Source of the DNA: CAWUKT01 sp041565275 | GTDB taxonomy: Bacteria > Bacteroidota > Bacteroidia > J057 > JADKCL01 | Direction of reading: 5' to 3' | DNA: 7,691 nt | Assembly: GCA_041565275.1 (NCBI GenBank) | Contig: JBFGVE010000140.1 | Coordinates: 1-7,691, forward strand | Part shown: in pieces, positions 1 through 6,460 of the stretch | Numbering within the stretch: the first letter of the stretch is position 1 | Layout of the letters: each line of letters starts with the position of its first letter | Made by a program: the position numbers and the translations under genes | The notes under the pieces: generated by a model | Seen by the model: only the letters and a program-made list of their open reading frames with translations | Database searches by the model: none | What the model was told of the DNA's origin: nothing

Positions 1-1014
1 CCGATACTGAATGATCATTCTGAGTTGAAACCTCGAAGACCCGCAGAAGAGTATATCAAAGGAGTCTTAGCCGGTAACCGGGTAATTCTCAGTCAGGCCA
101 TTACCCTGGTAGAAAGCAGACTAGAATCTGACCAAGATCTTGCAGAGTTGGTATTGGCCGGATGCATGTCTCATACTGGGAATTCCTACAGGCTGGGTAT
201 TACCGGGGTACCCGGTGTCGGCAAAAGTACCTTCATCAATGCATTTGGTATGCACCTGTTGGATCAAAATGCAAAACTGGCTGTTCTGGCAGTTGATCCG
301 AGCAGCCAGCGCACCCATGGCAGCATATTAGGCGATAAAACCAGGATGGCTGATCTGAGCCTGGATAAAAGGGCATTCATTCGTCCTTCTCCTGCAAAGG
401 AAACTTTGGGAGGAGTGACCAGAAGTACCCGAGAAACAATATTGCTATGTGAAGCAGCTGGCTTTAATACCATAATTGTGGAGACAGTAGGAGTCGGTCA
501 GAGCGAAACGGCAGTTCATTCTATGGTCGATTTCTTTCTATTACTTATGCTTTCAGGGGCTGGAGATGAACTACAAGGCATTAAGAAAGGTATTGTGGAA
601 ATGGCTGATGGGTTGGTTATTAACAAGGCAGATGGAGAAAATTTGCTGGCGGCAAATAAGGCACAGGTAGAATATCAGAAAGCCTTGCACCTTCTGGCCC
701 CCAACCGGAATAATTGGAGCCCAATGGTACTGACCTGTTCCTCCACCCTCCCATCAGGAATGGAAGAGATCCACAGCATGTTGGAAGCGTACAAAACAAA
801 AATGCAAACGGGTTCCGATTGGAAAGAAAATAGAAAAAGGCAGGCCCGGCAATGGATGCGGGATACAATCCTGAACCTGTTGGAGGACAAGTTCTTTAAA
901 GATAAAGGCGTTCAGAATCAACTTCCTGAATTTGATGAACAGGTTGTTCAAGGAGTAATTGCTCCTACATCGGCTGCAAAGTCCTTGATTCGCTTATATT
1001 TGCAGGGCCTGTAA
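1..1014 (+). CDS. meaB: Methylmalonyl-CoA mutase-associated GTPase MeaB (5' end uncertain, probably runs off the window)
   Basis: A SIMIBI-class GTPase that in studied members binds cobalamin-dependent methylmalonyl-CoA mutase, gates cofactor loading and protects the enzyme from inactivation in the cytoplasm. Counting from the TTG at 25, the protein is 329 residues, close to the usual ~330. It shows a Walker A P-loop GVPGVGKST (61-69), DPSS (91-94), GDKTRM (103-108), the switch/Walker B stretch ETVGVGQSE (153-161), GAGDELQGIKKG (178-189) and the guanine-specificity motif NKAD (200-203). The C-terminal helical part that forms the dimer arm in this family is present. The frame stays open to base 1, TTG 25 has no ribosome site, and Bacteroidota homologues often carry an N-terminal extension, so the true start is probably upstream of the window. 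The mutase genes are not visible here. Function is very likely; only the start is in doubt. Confidence 0.93.
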   Translation, partial: PILNDHSELKPRRPAEEYIKGVLAGNRVILSQAITLVESRLESDQDLAELVLAGCMSHTGNSYRLGITGVPGVGKSTFINAFGMHLLDQNAKLAVLAVDPSSQRTHGSILGDKTRMADLSLDKRAFIRPSPAKETLGGVTRSTRETILLCEAAGFNTIIVETVGVGQSETAVHSMVDFFLLLMLSGAGDELQGIKKGIVEMADGLVINKADGENLLAANKAQVEYQKALHLLAPNRNNWSPMVLTCSSTLPSGMEEIHSMLEAYKTKMQTGSDWKENRKRQARQWMRDTILNLLEDKFFKDKGVQNQLPEFDEQVVQGVIAPTSAAKSLIRLYLQGL

Positions 1015-1059
1015 TCGTTTTGCACAGGCTGACAGATCAGTTATTCCAGAGTAGACCAG

Positions 1060-1596
1060 ATGACATTCATCAATGTGTTTCTCGAACTTATGAAATATAT
1101 CGTTCCTGCTGGTTTCGTGTTGGCCGGAGTGTTTCTGGTAATGCGAGAAAACCAGAAAAGGCTGCTTACCGAGCAGCGGTATGGAATATATCAAAAGACC
1201 CTTGCAGACTTGGTTCCATTGCGTTTGCAAGCGTATGAAAGGGCTGTTTTGTTTCTGGAAAGAATTTCTCCCGAGAATTTATTGATCCGAGTGGATGCGA
1301 GGGGAAAGGAAAGTGGTTATTATCACCAAGAACTGATCTCAGAGATCAGGGCTGAATTTGAACATAATTTTACTCAACAACTTTACATCAAAAATGAGAG
1401 TTGGAAAACTCTTGTTTCTGCTAAGGAGCAGGTGATTTCCTTGATCAACCAAGCTGGACAAACACTTTCACCTAAAGCTCAAGGCATTGATTTAGGCCGG
1501 GCCATTCTGAATAAATTGGCGAAGGTAGAAATACAGCCTACTCATCAAGCTATCAGGGTGATTAAGGAAGACGTGCAGGGTATGTTTCGCCTTTAG
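1060..1596 (+). CDS. Conserved Bacteroidota protein of unknown function, single N-terminal membrane helix
   Basis: A 178-residue protein. One hydrophobic helix spans about residues 10-28, followed at once by basic residues (R29, K33, R34), which suggests an inner-membrane anchor with the rest in the cytoplasm. The remainder is soluble, helical and charged. Its most distinctive part is LVPLRLQAYERAVLFLERIS (51-70), followed by PENLLIRV (71-78) and a second block SEIRAEFEHNFTQQLYI (94-110). I recognise these as the hallmark of a widespread Bacteroidota family of unknown function (DUF7935 as I recall, not verified). The start is the ATG at 1060; an alternative ATG at 1090 would cut into the helix. 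No Shine-Dalgarno is visible. It starts 45 bases after meaB on the same strand, so the two may be co-transcribed, but nothing links it to cobalamin metabolism. No catalytic motif is evident. Confidence 0.85.
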   Translation: MTFINVFLELMKYIVPAGFVLAGVFLVMRENQKRLLTEQRYGIYQKTLADLVPLRLQAYERAVLFLERISPENLLIRVDARGKESGYYHQELISEIRAEFEHNFTQQLYIKNESWKTLVSAKEQVISLINQAGQTLSPKAQGIDLGRAILNKLAKVEIQPTHQAIRVIKEDVQGMFRL

Positions 1597-1614
1597 GAAG
1601 TATCTGCTTCTTTT
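1595..1614 (+). terminator. Weak candidate terminator hairpin after the membrane-protein gene
   Basis: Bases 1595-1600 can pair with 1607-1612 (six pairs including one G-T) around a six-base loop, followed by only two further T bases. It overlaps the stop codon. The stem is short and poor in G/C, so this is a suggestion only. Confidence 0.2.
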
Positions 1615-1655
1615 GACTTATACAATGAGGTTAGAACTCCTGTATTCATTTGAAG

Positions 1656-1664
1656 TTATCCACA
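1656..1664 (+). promoter_or_regulatory. DnaA box, perfect consensus
   Basis: TTATCCACA matches the canonical high-affinity DnaA box exactly. It lies 389 bases upstream of the dnaA start codon, where DnaA boxes commonly mediate autoregulation or belong to an origin. As a nine-base match it could occur by chance, but its position in a non-coding gap next to dnaA favours a real site. Confidence 0.5.
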
Positions 1665-1916
1665 TTTATATTGTAGTTTATTCATGATATGTTTTGGACT
1701 ATAAAATTAGCATCGCTGTTTCCTTTTTGCGAAAGTAATAACGGGGTGATCCCAAGGTGCTGAGGTTCATGGATAGGATACATATGGGATTGTCAAATGG
1801 AAAGATTATGGATACAAATTAGCTGTAGATTTAATATTGGTAGCCTGGGAGTACCAAGCAAATTAGTAAAGTGATTTTAATAATCTAATTCCCTGTTTAT
1901 TAGGCACTTGTGTGTA

Positions 1917-1970
1917 TTTATGTTTCAAAAAATATTTAAATGCAAGTTTTAATTTTAAAATAATATTGAC
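1917..1970. other. AT-rich block upstream of dnaA
   Basis: A run of A/T-dominated sequence; bases 1921-1970 hold only seven G or C by count, including the palindrome ATTTTAAAAT (1952-1961). It could be an UP-element-like promoter region, or an unwinding element if this were an origin. No cluster of perfect DnaA boxes flanks it, so a promoter role is the more cautious reading. Confidence 0.35.
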
Positions 1971-2038
1971 AACTTTGATCAGCTAAAGAATAGACCTCAA
2001 GTCTTTCATAGACCTTTTGAAATTTTACTGAGCTATAA

Positions 2039-2121
2039 TGAGGATAACTGTAAATGAAATCTGCTTATAAAGAAGTTTGGAACAAGTGTCTTGAAGTTAT
2101 CCGGGATAACATTAATCCACA
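2039..2121. promoter_or_regulatory. DnaA-box-like sites across the dnaA start
   Basis: The heptamer GTTATCC, shared with the perfect box at 1655-1664, recurs three times here: on the minus strand at 2042-2048, on the plus strand at 2096-2102 and on the minus strand at 2104-2110. The last two form a perfect 15-base palindrome (2096-2110). Read as nine-base DnaA boxes, TTATCCTCA (minus, 2047-2039) and TAATCCACA (plus, 2113-2121) each differ from consensus at one position. The first overlaps the putative ribosome site of dnaA, so binding there could repress the gene. The palindrome lies inside codons of DnaA domain I and may be partly coincidental. Confidence 0.35.
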
Positions 2122-3490
2122 AAGTTTTAAAACTTGGTTTGAACCAATAAATCCCCTTAAACTAGAGAACAATGTATTGACAATTCAGGTTCCCAGTCAG
2201 TTTTTTTATGAGTGGCTTGAAGAACATTACGTTTCCCTATTGCGCAAGACCATTAGACATTTTCTTGGACCTGATGGCAGGCTTGAGTATTCGATCATTG
2301 TCGAAAACAATCTTGACGAAGGGCGAAAATATTCGATTAACATTCCCACTTCGTCCAAAGAGATTAACACGCGTAACCCGGCAGTCAACATGCCAATCAA
2401 TATTGGGAAATCGGTACCAAACCCATTTGTGATCCCAGGGATCAAAAAGATCAATATTGACTCTCAACTCAATGCGAGCTACACTTTTGATAATTTTGTC
2501 GAGGGTGATTGTAACCGGCTTTCCCGGGCTGCTGGTTATGCCGTAGCTACCAAACCAGGCCAAACAGCTTTCAATCCATTGCTGTTGTATGGAGGTGTAG
2601 GGCTGGGCAAAACTCACTTAGCCCAAGCGATTGGGAATGAAACCAAAAGCCAGCACCCCAACAAGATCGTGCTGTACGTTTCTTCGGAAAAGTTCATTAA
2701 TCAGTTTATAGATGCCATTAAAAACAATACCGTCAACGATTTTATCAGCTTTTACCAGTTGATTGACGTTTTGATTGTGGACGACATCCAGTTCTTCTCT
2801 GGCAAGGAAAAAACCCAGGATCATTTCTTTCATGTGTTCAATCACTTGCATCAGTCTGGCAAGCAAATCGTGTTGACCAGCGATCGTCCTCCCAAGGACT
2901 TAAAAGGGGTTGAGGAGCGGCTGCTTTCTCGATTTAAGTGGGGATTGAGCGCGGACCTTCAAACTCCTTCTTACCAAACAAGAATCGCCATTCTCAAGAA
3001 CAAGATGTACAAGGATGGGATTGAACTCCCCTATGATGTGATCGAATATATTGCCCACAACATCAAGTCAAATGTTCGTGAATTGGAAGGTGCTCTTATC
3101 AGTCTGCTAGCACAAAGTTCTCTCAACAAGCGCGAGGTAGACCTTGACCTAGCCAAGCAGATGCTGAAAAACTTTGTTAAGAATGTTGGCCGAGAGATTT
3201 CCATCGACTCTATCCAGAAGCTCGTTTGCGCACATTTATCTGTAAATATCGAATTGCTGAAAGCCAAAACCCGGAAACGGGAAATCGTCCAAGCACGTCA
3301 AATTTCTATGTTCTTCGCCAAGGAGCTTACAAAGTCTTCGCTGAAAACGATCGGCCTACATTTCGGAGGAAGAGATCATTCTACTGTTATCCATGCAGTT
3401 CAGACTGTAAACGATCTGATCTCCATCGATAAGGAGTTCCGCAAGAACATTGAGGAAATTAAGAAAAAGATATCCATGAGTCTTACCTGA
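2054..3490 (+). CDS. dnaA: Chromosomal replication initiator protein DnaA
   Basis: The AAA+ ATPase that binds DnaA boxes at the origin, oligomerises with ATP, opens the duplex and recruits the helicase. The protein is 478 residues with all four domains. Domain I (about 1-85) has the typical W9, W28 and W54. The linker (about 86-138) is variable and rich in N, P and I. Domain III begins near Y143-TFDNFVEGDCN and has Walker A GGVGLGKT (180-187), Walker B VLIVDDIQ (239-246), sensor I LTSDRPP (274-280), the arginine-finger segment ERLLSRFKWG (288-297, finger R293) and sensor II NVRELEGA (340-347). Domain IV carries the signature GGRDHSTVIHAV (438-449) that reads the DnaA box. The ATG at 2054 places domain I normally and follows GAGG at 2040-2043. 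dnaN and recF are not adjacent, as is common in Bacteroidota. Nothing in the protein looks altered. Confidence 0.98.
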   Translation: MKSAYKEVWNKCLEVIRDNINPQSFKTWFEPINPLKLENNVLTIQVPSQFFYEWLEEHYVSLLRKTIRHFLGPDGRLEYSIIVENNLDEGRKYSINIPTSSKEINTRNPAVNMPINIGKSVPNPFVIPGIKKINIDSQLNASYTFDNFVEGDCNRLSRAAGYAVATKPGQTAFNPLLLYGGVGLGKTHLAQAIGNETKSQHPNKIVLYVSSEKFINQFIDAIKNNTVNDFISFYQLIDVLIVDDIQFFSGKEKTQDHFFHVFNHLHQSGKQIVLTSDRPPKDLKGVEERLLSRFKWGLSADLQTPSYQTRIAILKNKMYKDGIELPYDVIEYIAHNIKSNVRELEGALISLLAQSSLNKREVDLDLAKQMLKNFVKNVGREISIDSIQKLVCAHLSVNIELLKAKTRKREIVQARQISMFFAKELTKSSLKTIGLHFGGRDHSTVIHAVQTVNDLISIDKEFRKNIEEIKKKISMSLT

Positions 3491-3511
3491 AAAAAATCCT
3501 TGAGAATGAGT

Positions 3512-4126
3512 TTATTTCACGCGGTCAAAGCCAGATTCGACAAATGTTTTTTCATAAACCTCTGAATTGTAGTTGATCACCCCGGATGAACTCTGTGCAT
3601 AGACAAATTTGTTTTTCATTGGTTCAGTCCAAGGCTGGAGTTTCAACCATTCCATGGCTGAAACTCCGTATGGAGCTACTTTGGGATCAGGCAGGGAATT
3701 GTACTTGACCTTTTCCGTGGTAATGTCAGTGAGTTCCATGTTGCTATCGGCGAAGACTGCCGCCAGCCGTCCATATCAAAATAGTTTAGGGACTCCGACA
3801 CCTTCTCTGTTTTCTGTGATCCTATTGGTAAAATCCTCAGAGGCAGCGAAGAAAATATCAAAAGGAGCACCTTCAATGATCTGGGCGGACAGACTGGCAG
3901 ATGATCCCCAGATAAGGTCTACCTTGATCCCATTTGATTCCTCAAATCTGACTGCTAGTTTTTCAAGAAGAGGTTGCATGCTGGACGCAGCGGCTACTCT
4001 GATTTTATCCTTTGAGGGTCCGCAGGATATAAGTAGGCTGCCAAGCAACAACACACCTCCGGTGACCACAAGACGGCTCATGAAGTAAAATTCCGCAAAT
4101 AATGCTTGAAAAGAAAAGATGGTCAT
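3512..4126 (-). pseudogene. modA: Decayed molybdate ABC transporter substrate-binding protein (ModA-like)
   Basis: When intact, ModA is the periplasmic or lipid-anchored receptor that hands molybdate to the ModBC permease. The N-terminal half is clear: a lipoprotein signal ending LLISC, then IRVAAASSMQPLLEKLA (phosphate-like oxyanion site at the Ser-Ser), GSSASLSAQI and EGAPFDIFFAA. The frame is broken by an in-frame TGA at 3778-3776, just where the family has its PxxxYxxGRL segment. The same frame resumes directly with YGRLAAVF and continues through the typical DPKVAPYG motif to a TAA at 3514-3512. Including the stop codon this is 204 codons, and about 50-60 C-terminal residues of a normal ModA are missing. 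A strong ribosome site AAGGAGG (minus, 4144-4138) precedes the ATG at 4126; an ATG at 4081 would give a shorter signal peptide. No modB or modC is adjacent. It converges on dnaA with 21 bases between them. Confidence 0.8.
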
Positions 4127-4136
4127 ACTACATTTG
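4105..4136 (+). promoter_or_regulatory. Bacteroidota-type promoter for tRNA-Val
   Basis: CTTG at 4105-4108 (-33 element) is followed after 20 bases by TACATTTG at 4129-4136, an exact match to the -7 consensus TAnnTTTG used by the main sigma factor of Bacteroidota. Transcription would begin near 4141, about 14 bases before the mature tRNA. It overlaps the 5' end of the opposing modA relic. Confidence 0.65.
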
Positions 4137-4154
4137 TCCTCCTTGCAAATTAGA

Positions 4155-4229
4155 GGGTCGTTAGCTCAGTTGGTTCAGAGCGCTGCCTTGACAGGGCAGA
4201 GGTCACTGGTTCGAATCCAGTACGACCCA
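4155..4229 (+). tRNA. tRNA-Val (anticodon GAC)
   Basis: A complete cloverleaf of 75 bases can be folded by eye. The acceptor stem is GGGTCGT (4155-4161) with ACGACCC (4222-4228). The D stem is GCTC (4164-4167) with GAGC (4178-4181). The anticodon stem is CTGCC (4183-4187) with GGCAG (4195-4199), holding the loop TTGACAG with anticodon GAC at 4190-4192. The T stem is ACTGG with CCAGT around TTCGAAT (4210-4216). GAC reads the valine codons GUC and GUU. The discriminator is A4229 and the next bases are CCT, so the terminal CCA is not encoded and must be added enzymatically. It is a single tRNA gene, not part of a cluster. Confidence 0.96.
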
Positions 4230-4330
4230 CCTAGAGACAAAAGATCGATAAAGTTCTTTCGTGACCACTCGGCATTGACCGGTGACAATGGCTCGTTGTG
4301 ACTGGAACCATACCAGAGCGTGTTCAGAAG

Positions 4331-4350
4331 AAAAGGGGTAACATCCCTTA
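4331..4350 (-). terminator. Candidate terminator of the OmpA-family gene
   Basis: On the minus strand AAGGG overlaps the TAA stop of the OmpA-family gene and can pair with CCCTT seven bases later, followed by a T-rich stretch (TTTTCTTCT when the stem's last T bases are included). The five-pair stem is short. The rest of the 118-base gap between the tRNA and this gene shows no recognisable feature. Confidence 0.35.
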
Positions 4351-6300
4351 AAAAATTTCAACGATTTCCACTTCAACCCGGCGGTTCTTTGCCCGTCCCT
4401 CCTCCGTTGCTTCATCGGCTACTGGTCGGTCCATTCCGTAGCCTACTATCTGCATGTTTCGGCCTGAAATACCCTTTTTCAGCAACCAATCCCGAACTTT
4501 GGAAGCTCGCCGCAAAGACAGCATTTTCTTGGTTTCAACGTTGCCAGTCCCATCTGTATGTCCACTGATCTCTACCTTTACATTGGGATTGAGCTGCATG
4601 AACTTCAGCAAACGGTGTAACTCAGGTGCAGATTCTTTTTTCAGTTCGTATTTACCAGTGTCAAAATAGATATTCCGCAAGGCAACCTTGGTGCCTATAA
4701 TGATAGGCAGCAAAAAAGCATCGATCCGCATTTCGGGGTTACCATTGAAGAGTGAATAGTCAATATCTTGGCCGTAGAACAAATAGCCAGGTGATGTGAT
4801 CATCACTGAGTAGTTACCCTTTTCCGGCAGAGTCATACTATAAATCCCGTTTTCCTTGGGAGCCATGGTAGTTATTACTTCCTTCAAGGTCTCGTTATCT
4901 GTCAGGATGACTTCAGCTTGGAGGCGAATGTTAGTGGTAGCACTGGCAACATATCCAGCCAGGTAATTGGAACTGACAGGTAATCCAACTTCGGGGCTGC
5001 TCGGATCGCTGAAACGGAAAAACCAGAAATCATTGCCAATCTCTTTGTTAAGTTCCATAAGATCACCTTTTACAGATTCCGCAAACCCGAGAGCGAGGTA
5101 ATTTCCATCGTCAATAGCAATAGCATCGTAAAGGTATTCAAAGTCTTCTCCCCCAAAGGTACAGGACCATAGTTTTGAGCCCAAGGAATCGGTCCGAACG
5201 ACCCAACCATCGTACAGGCCTTTATTGACCGGAACCAAACGGTCCTTGGAATTGGAAGTTCCTACCAGCAAATAACCTTTGTCAGGGCATTGAGTGACCC
5301 CATTTCCACCTTCTGACTTGGCACCACCATATGTCTGAGACCAAGCCAAATAGCCTGACTTTGTGATCTGGAACAACCAGGAATCGCCCAGGCCATGATT
5401 GGTGGCCAGGTCAAGGTCCCCATCTTCAGAGAAGGTTGTTCCTGCAAATACATAATCACCCCGATGATTGCGAAAGTACCCATGCACCTCATCGAAATCA
5501 GAGCCCCCAAAGCTTTGGGTCCAGACAAAATCAAAATTCTTGGAGAGTACTGCGATCCAGACATCTTTGGCGCCCAGAGGGTCTTTGATATCTCCGTCAG
5601 TACTATTCGTGGTTGTCACAACCATATAACGACCCGGCGAAACTTCAGATAGCAGGTGAACGGTTTCATTGCCGCGGCCACCCAGGCTTTTTTCCTTTTC
5701 GACCATTCCGAATCGATCTAACTTGGCAACCCAGGCATCCAATCCGCCTCGGTGTTCTGTCATATTACCTGTGTTGGAACCGGATTCCCCCCCGATCAAA
5801 TAACCGCCATCGGCAGTGGTAATCACCGCCAACCCCCTATCATTGCCATGTCCACCATAACACTTTGTCCACTCAATAGCACCGAGTGCATCTATTTTGG
5901 CAAGCAATAGATCTTTTTTTCCATGCCCATCTGAACCATGCCCGTCTGTAGATTTCGTTGTTCCGATCACGATTAAGCCTCCATCGGGCGTTTGCTGCAT
6001 TTGTCCGAACTCTTCCCTGCCACTACCGCCCAAGCACTGACTCCAAATGATTGACCCCGCCGCGGACAACTTGGAAACGACAATGTCATAATCGTCGCTG
6101 TGATTGCCTTTTCCTATACCAGAGGTGGAAGAAGTTACACCACCTACTAAAAAACAGCCATTTTCTACAGGGATCATTTTCATCCCGTTGTCATAGCCGA
6201 GGCCACCAATACAGGTTTGCCAACGGATTTCCTGTGCCTGAATAAAATAATACGGACCCAAGATCAACAACAGCAACACGGTGAGTTTATTACTCCACAT
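4348..6300 (-). CDS. Secreted seven-repeat (probable beta-propeller) protein with C-terminal OmpA peptidoglycan-binding domain
   Basis: A 650-residue envelope protein. Residues 1-22 are a signal peptide with a long leucine core (cleavage near IQA/Q). Residues 27-436 hold seven repeats of 58-60 residues, each built as W-x-x-x-[FYL]-G-G, then GG[YLD]-hydrophobic-x-G-T-x-S-x-D-G, then D-x-W-hydrophobic and an LG or SG turn. Residues about 445-530 resemble the carboxypeptidase-regulatory-like beta-sandwich common in Bacteroidota OmpA proteins (GIYSMTLPEKGNYSV, 485-499). Residues about 540-650 are an OmpA-like domain: NIYFDTGKYEL (543-553), SGHTDGTG (579-586), LSLRRASKVRDWL (594-606) and NRRVE (639-643). 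In the family, D583 and the NRR arginines bind diaminopimelate of peptidoglycan. The protein therefore probably sits in the periplasm anchored to the cell wall, displaying a propeller. There is no type IX secretion tail, since OmpA ends the protein. The gene stands alone; ligand and role are unknown. Confidence 0.88.
   Translation of the reverse strand: MWSNKLTVLLLLILGPYYFIQAQEIRWQTCIGGLGYDNGMKMIPVENGCFLVGGVTSSTSGIGKGNHSDDYDIVVSKLSAAGSIIWSQCLGGSGREEFGQMQQTPDGGLIVIGTTKSTDGHGSDGHGKKDLLLAKIDALGAIEWTKCYGGHGNDRGLAVITTADGGYLIGGESGSNTGNMTEHRGGLDAWVAKLDRFGMVEKEKSLGGRGNETVHLLSEVSPGRYMVVTTTNSTDGDIKDPLGAKDVWIAVLSKNFDFVWTQSFGGSDFDEVHGYFRNHRGDYVFAGTTFSEDGDLDLATNHGLGDSWLFQITKSGYLAWSQTYGGAKSEGGNGVTQCPDKGYLLVGTSNSKDRLVPVNKGLYDGWVVRTDSLGSKLWSCTFGGEDFEYLYDAIAIDDGNYLALGFAESVKGDLMELNKEIGNDFWFFRFSDPSSPEVGLPVSSNYLAGYVASATTNIRLQAEVILTDNETLKEVITTMAPKENGIYSMTLPEKGNYSVMITSPGYLFYGQDIDYSLFNGNPEMRIDAFLLPIIIGTKVALRNIYFDTGKYELKKESAPELHRLLKFMQLNPNVKVEISGHTDGTGNVETKKMLSLRRASKVRDWLLKKGISGRNMQIVGYGMDRPVADEATEEGRAKNRRVEVEIVEIF
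4993..6222 (-). repeat. Seven tandem 58-60-residue repeats within the OmpA-family gene
   Basis: Repeat units begin at residues 27, 86, 144, 202, 260, 320 and 378 of the protein, a spacing of 59, 58, 58, 58, 60 and 58. Six begin with tryptophan; the fourth begins with lysine instead. Each contains a Gly-Gly pair four to six residues in and a second Gly-rich or Asp-Gly turn near its middle. The repeats are diverged at both protein and DNA level, so they look old rather than recently amplified. Seven units fit one closed seven-bladed beta-propeller; this fold is inferred from number and length. Confidence 0.75.
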
Positions 6301-6316
6301 AGTTCTAATTTTTCTA

Positions 6317-6340
6317 AAAAGATAAAATTACCTGATCAGG
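6317..6340 (-). promoter_or_regulatory. Possible promoter and palindrome upstream of the OmpA-family gene
   Basis: On the minus strand TATCTTTT (6324-6317) is one base off the Bacteroidota -7 element TAnnTTTG and lies 16 bases before the ATG at 6300. No TTG is found at the expected -33 distance. The perfect ten-base palindrome CCTGATCAGG (6331-6340) sits just upstream, where an operator could lie. Both are weak individually. Confidence 0.25.
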
Positions 6341-6396
6341 GTGTCTTTAAAAAGCAATAAATAAATGCGGAAACCACGTGAACCTTGACACATTTA

Positions 6397-6432
6397 CATA
6401 GCTGATAAATCCCATGCAGAGCTGATAAATCC
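6397..6432. repeat. Two-copy direct repeat with 20-base period upstream of purK
   Basis: CATAGCTGATAAATCC (6397-6412) recurs as CAGAGCTGATAAATCC (6417-6432), with 15 of 16 positions identical and start-to-start spacing of exactly 20 bases, about two helical turns. The repeat lies between the divergent OmpA-family and purK genes, about 65-100 bases before the purK start. It looks like a tandem binding site for a regulator acting on purK, though no known purine operator sequence is recognised. Confidence 0.5.
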
Positions 6433-6460
6433 GAGAAAAGCGTGGAGATGTGAGCAAAAA

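Larger units (their letters stand above)
1597..2053 (+). promoter_or_regulatory. 457-base intergenic region upstream of dnaA
   Basis: I see no coding frame or RNA gene in this stretch. It contains one perfect DnaA box (1656-1664), a featureless middle part (about 1670-1910), a strongly AT-rich block (about 1917-1970, 7 G/C in the 50 bases 1921-1970) and a leader with the repeated octamer ATAGACCT at 1990-1997 and 2008-2015. GTCT (2001-2004) lies between these copies and can pair with AGAC in either one. No promoter stands out: CAACTTTG at 1970-1977 is one base off the Bacteroidota -7 element TAnnTTTG but lacks a good -33. GAGG (2040-2043) lies ten bases before the dnaA ATG and may serve as a ribosome site. 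Single-copy regulation of dnaA is the simplest reading. Confidence 0.55.

Noticed and set aside
2034..2039. TATAAT just upstream of dnaA as a -10 promoter element
   Set aside because: No -35 lies at a suitable distance, it is only 15 bases from the ATG, and Bacteroidota main promoters use TAnnTTTG instead.
1597..2053. The dnaA upstream gap as the chromosomal origin
   Set aside because: Only one perfect DnaA box is present; a convincing origin would show a cluster next to the AT-rich block. Whole-chromosome skew would be needed, so it is left as a possibility within a finding only.
2237..2617. 126-codon open frame on the minus strand within dnaA
   Set aside because: It lies wholly inside well-conserved dnaA coding sequence and its translation is not recognisable.
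3776..3778. The TGA in the modA relic as a recoded (selenocysteine or read-through) codon
   Set aside because: ModA has no selenocysteine position there, no stem-loop of that kind is evident after it, and dnaA in the same window ends with an ordinary TGA. The missing C-terminus also points to decay.
3609..4088. Open frame of 159 codons on the plus strand opposite the modA relic
   Set aside because: It is a by-product of the codon pattern of the antisense modA sequence; the translation shows no domain, signal or homology I recognise, while the minus strand is clearly ModA.
4119..4301. Open frame of 60 codons overlapping tRNA-Val
   Set aside because: It reads straight through the tRNA gene and has no independent support.
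5262..5564. 100-codon minus-strand frame inside the OmpA-family gene
   Set aside because: It is a shifted-frame shadow of the repeat region, whose glycine- and tryptophan-rich codons leave other frames open.
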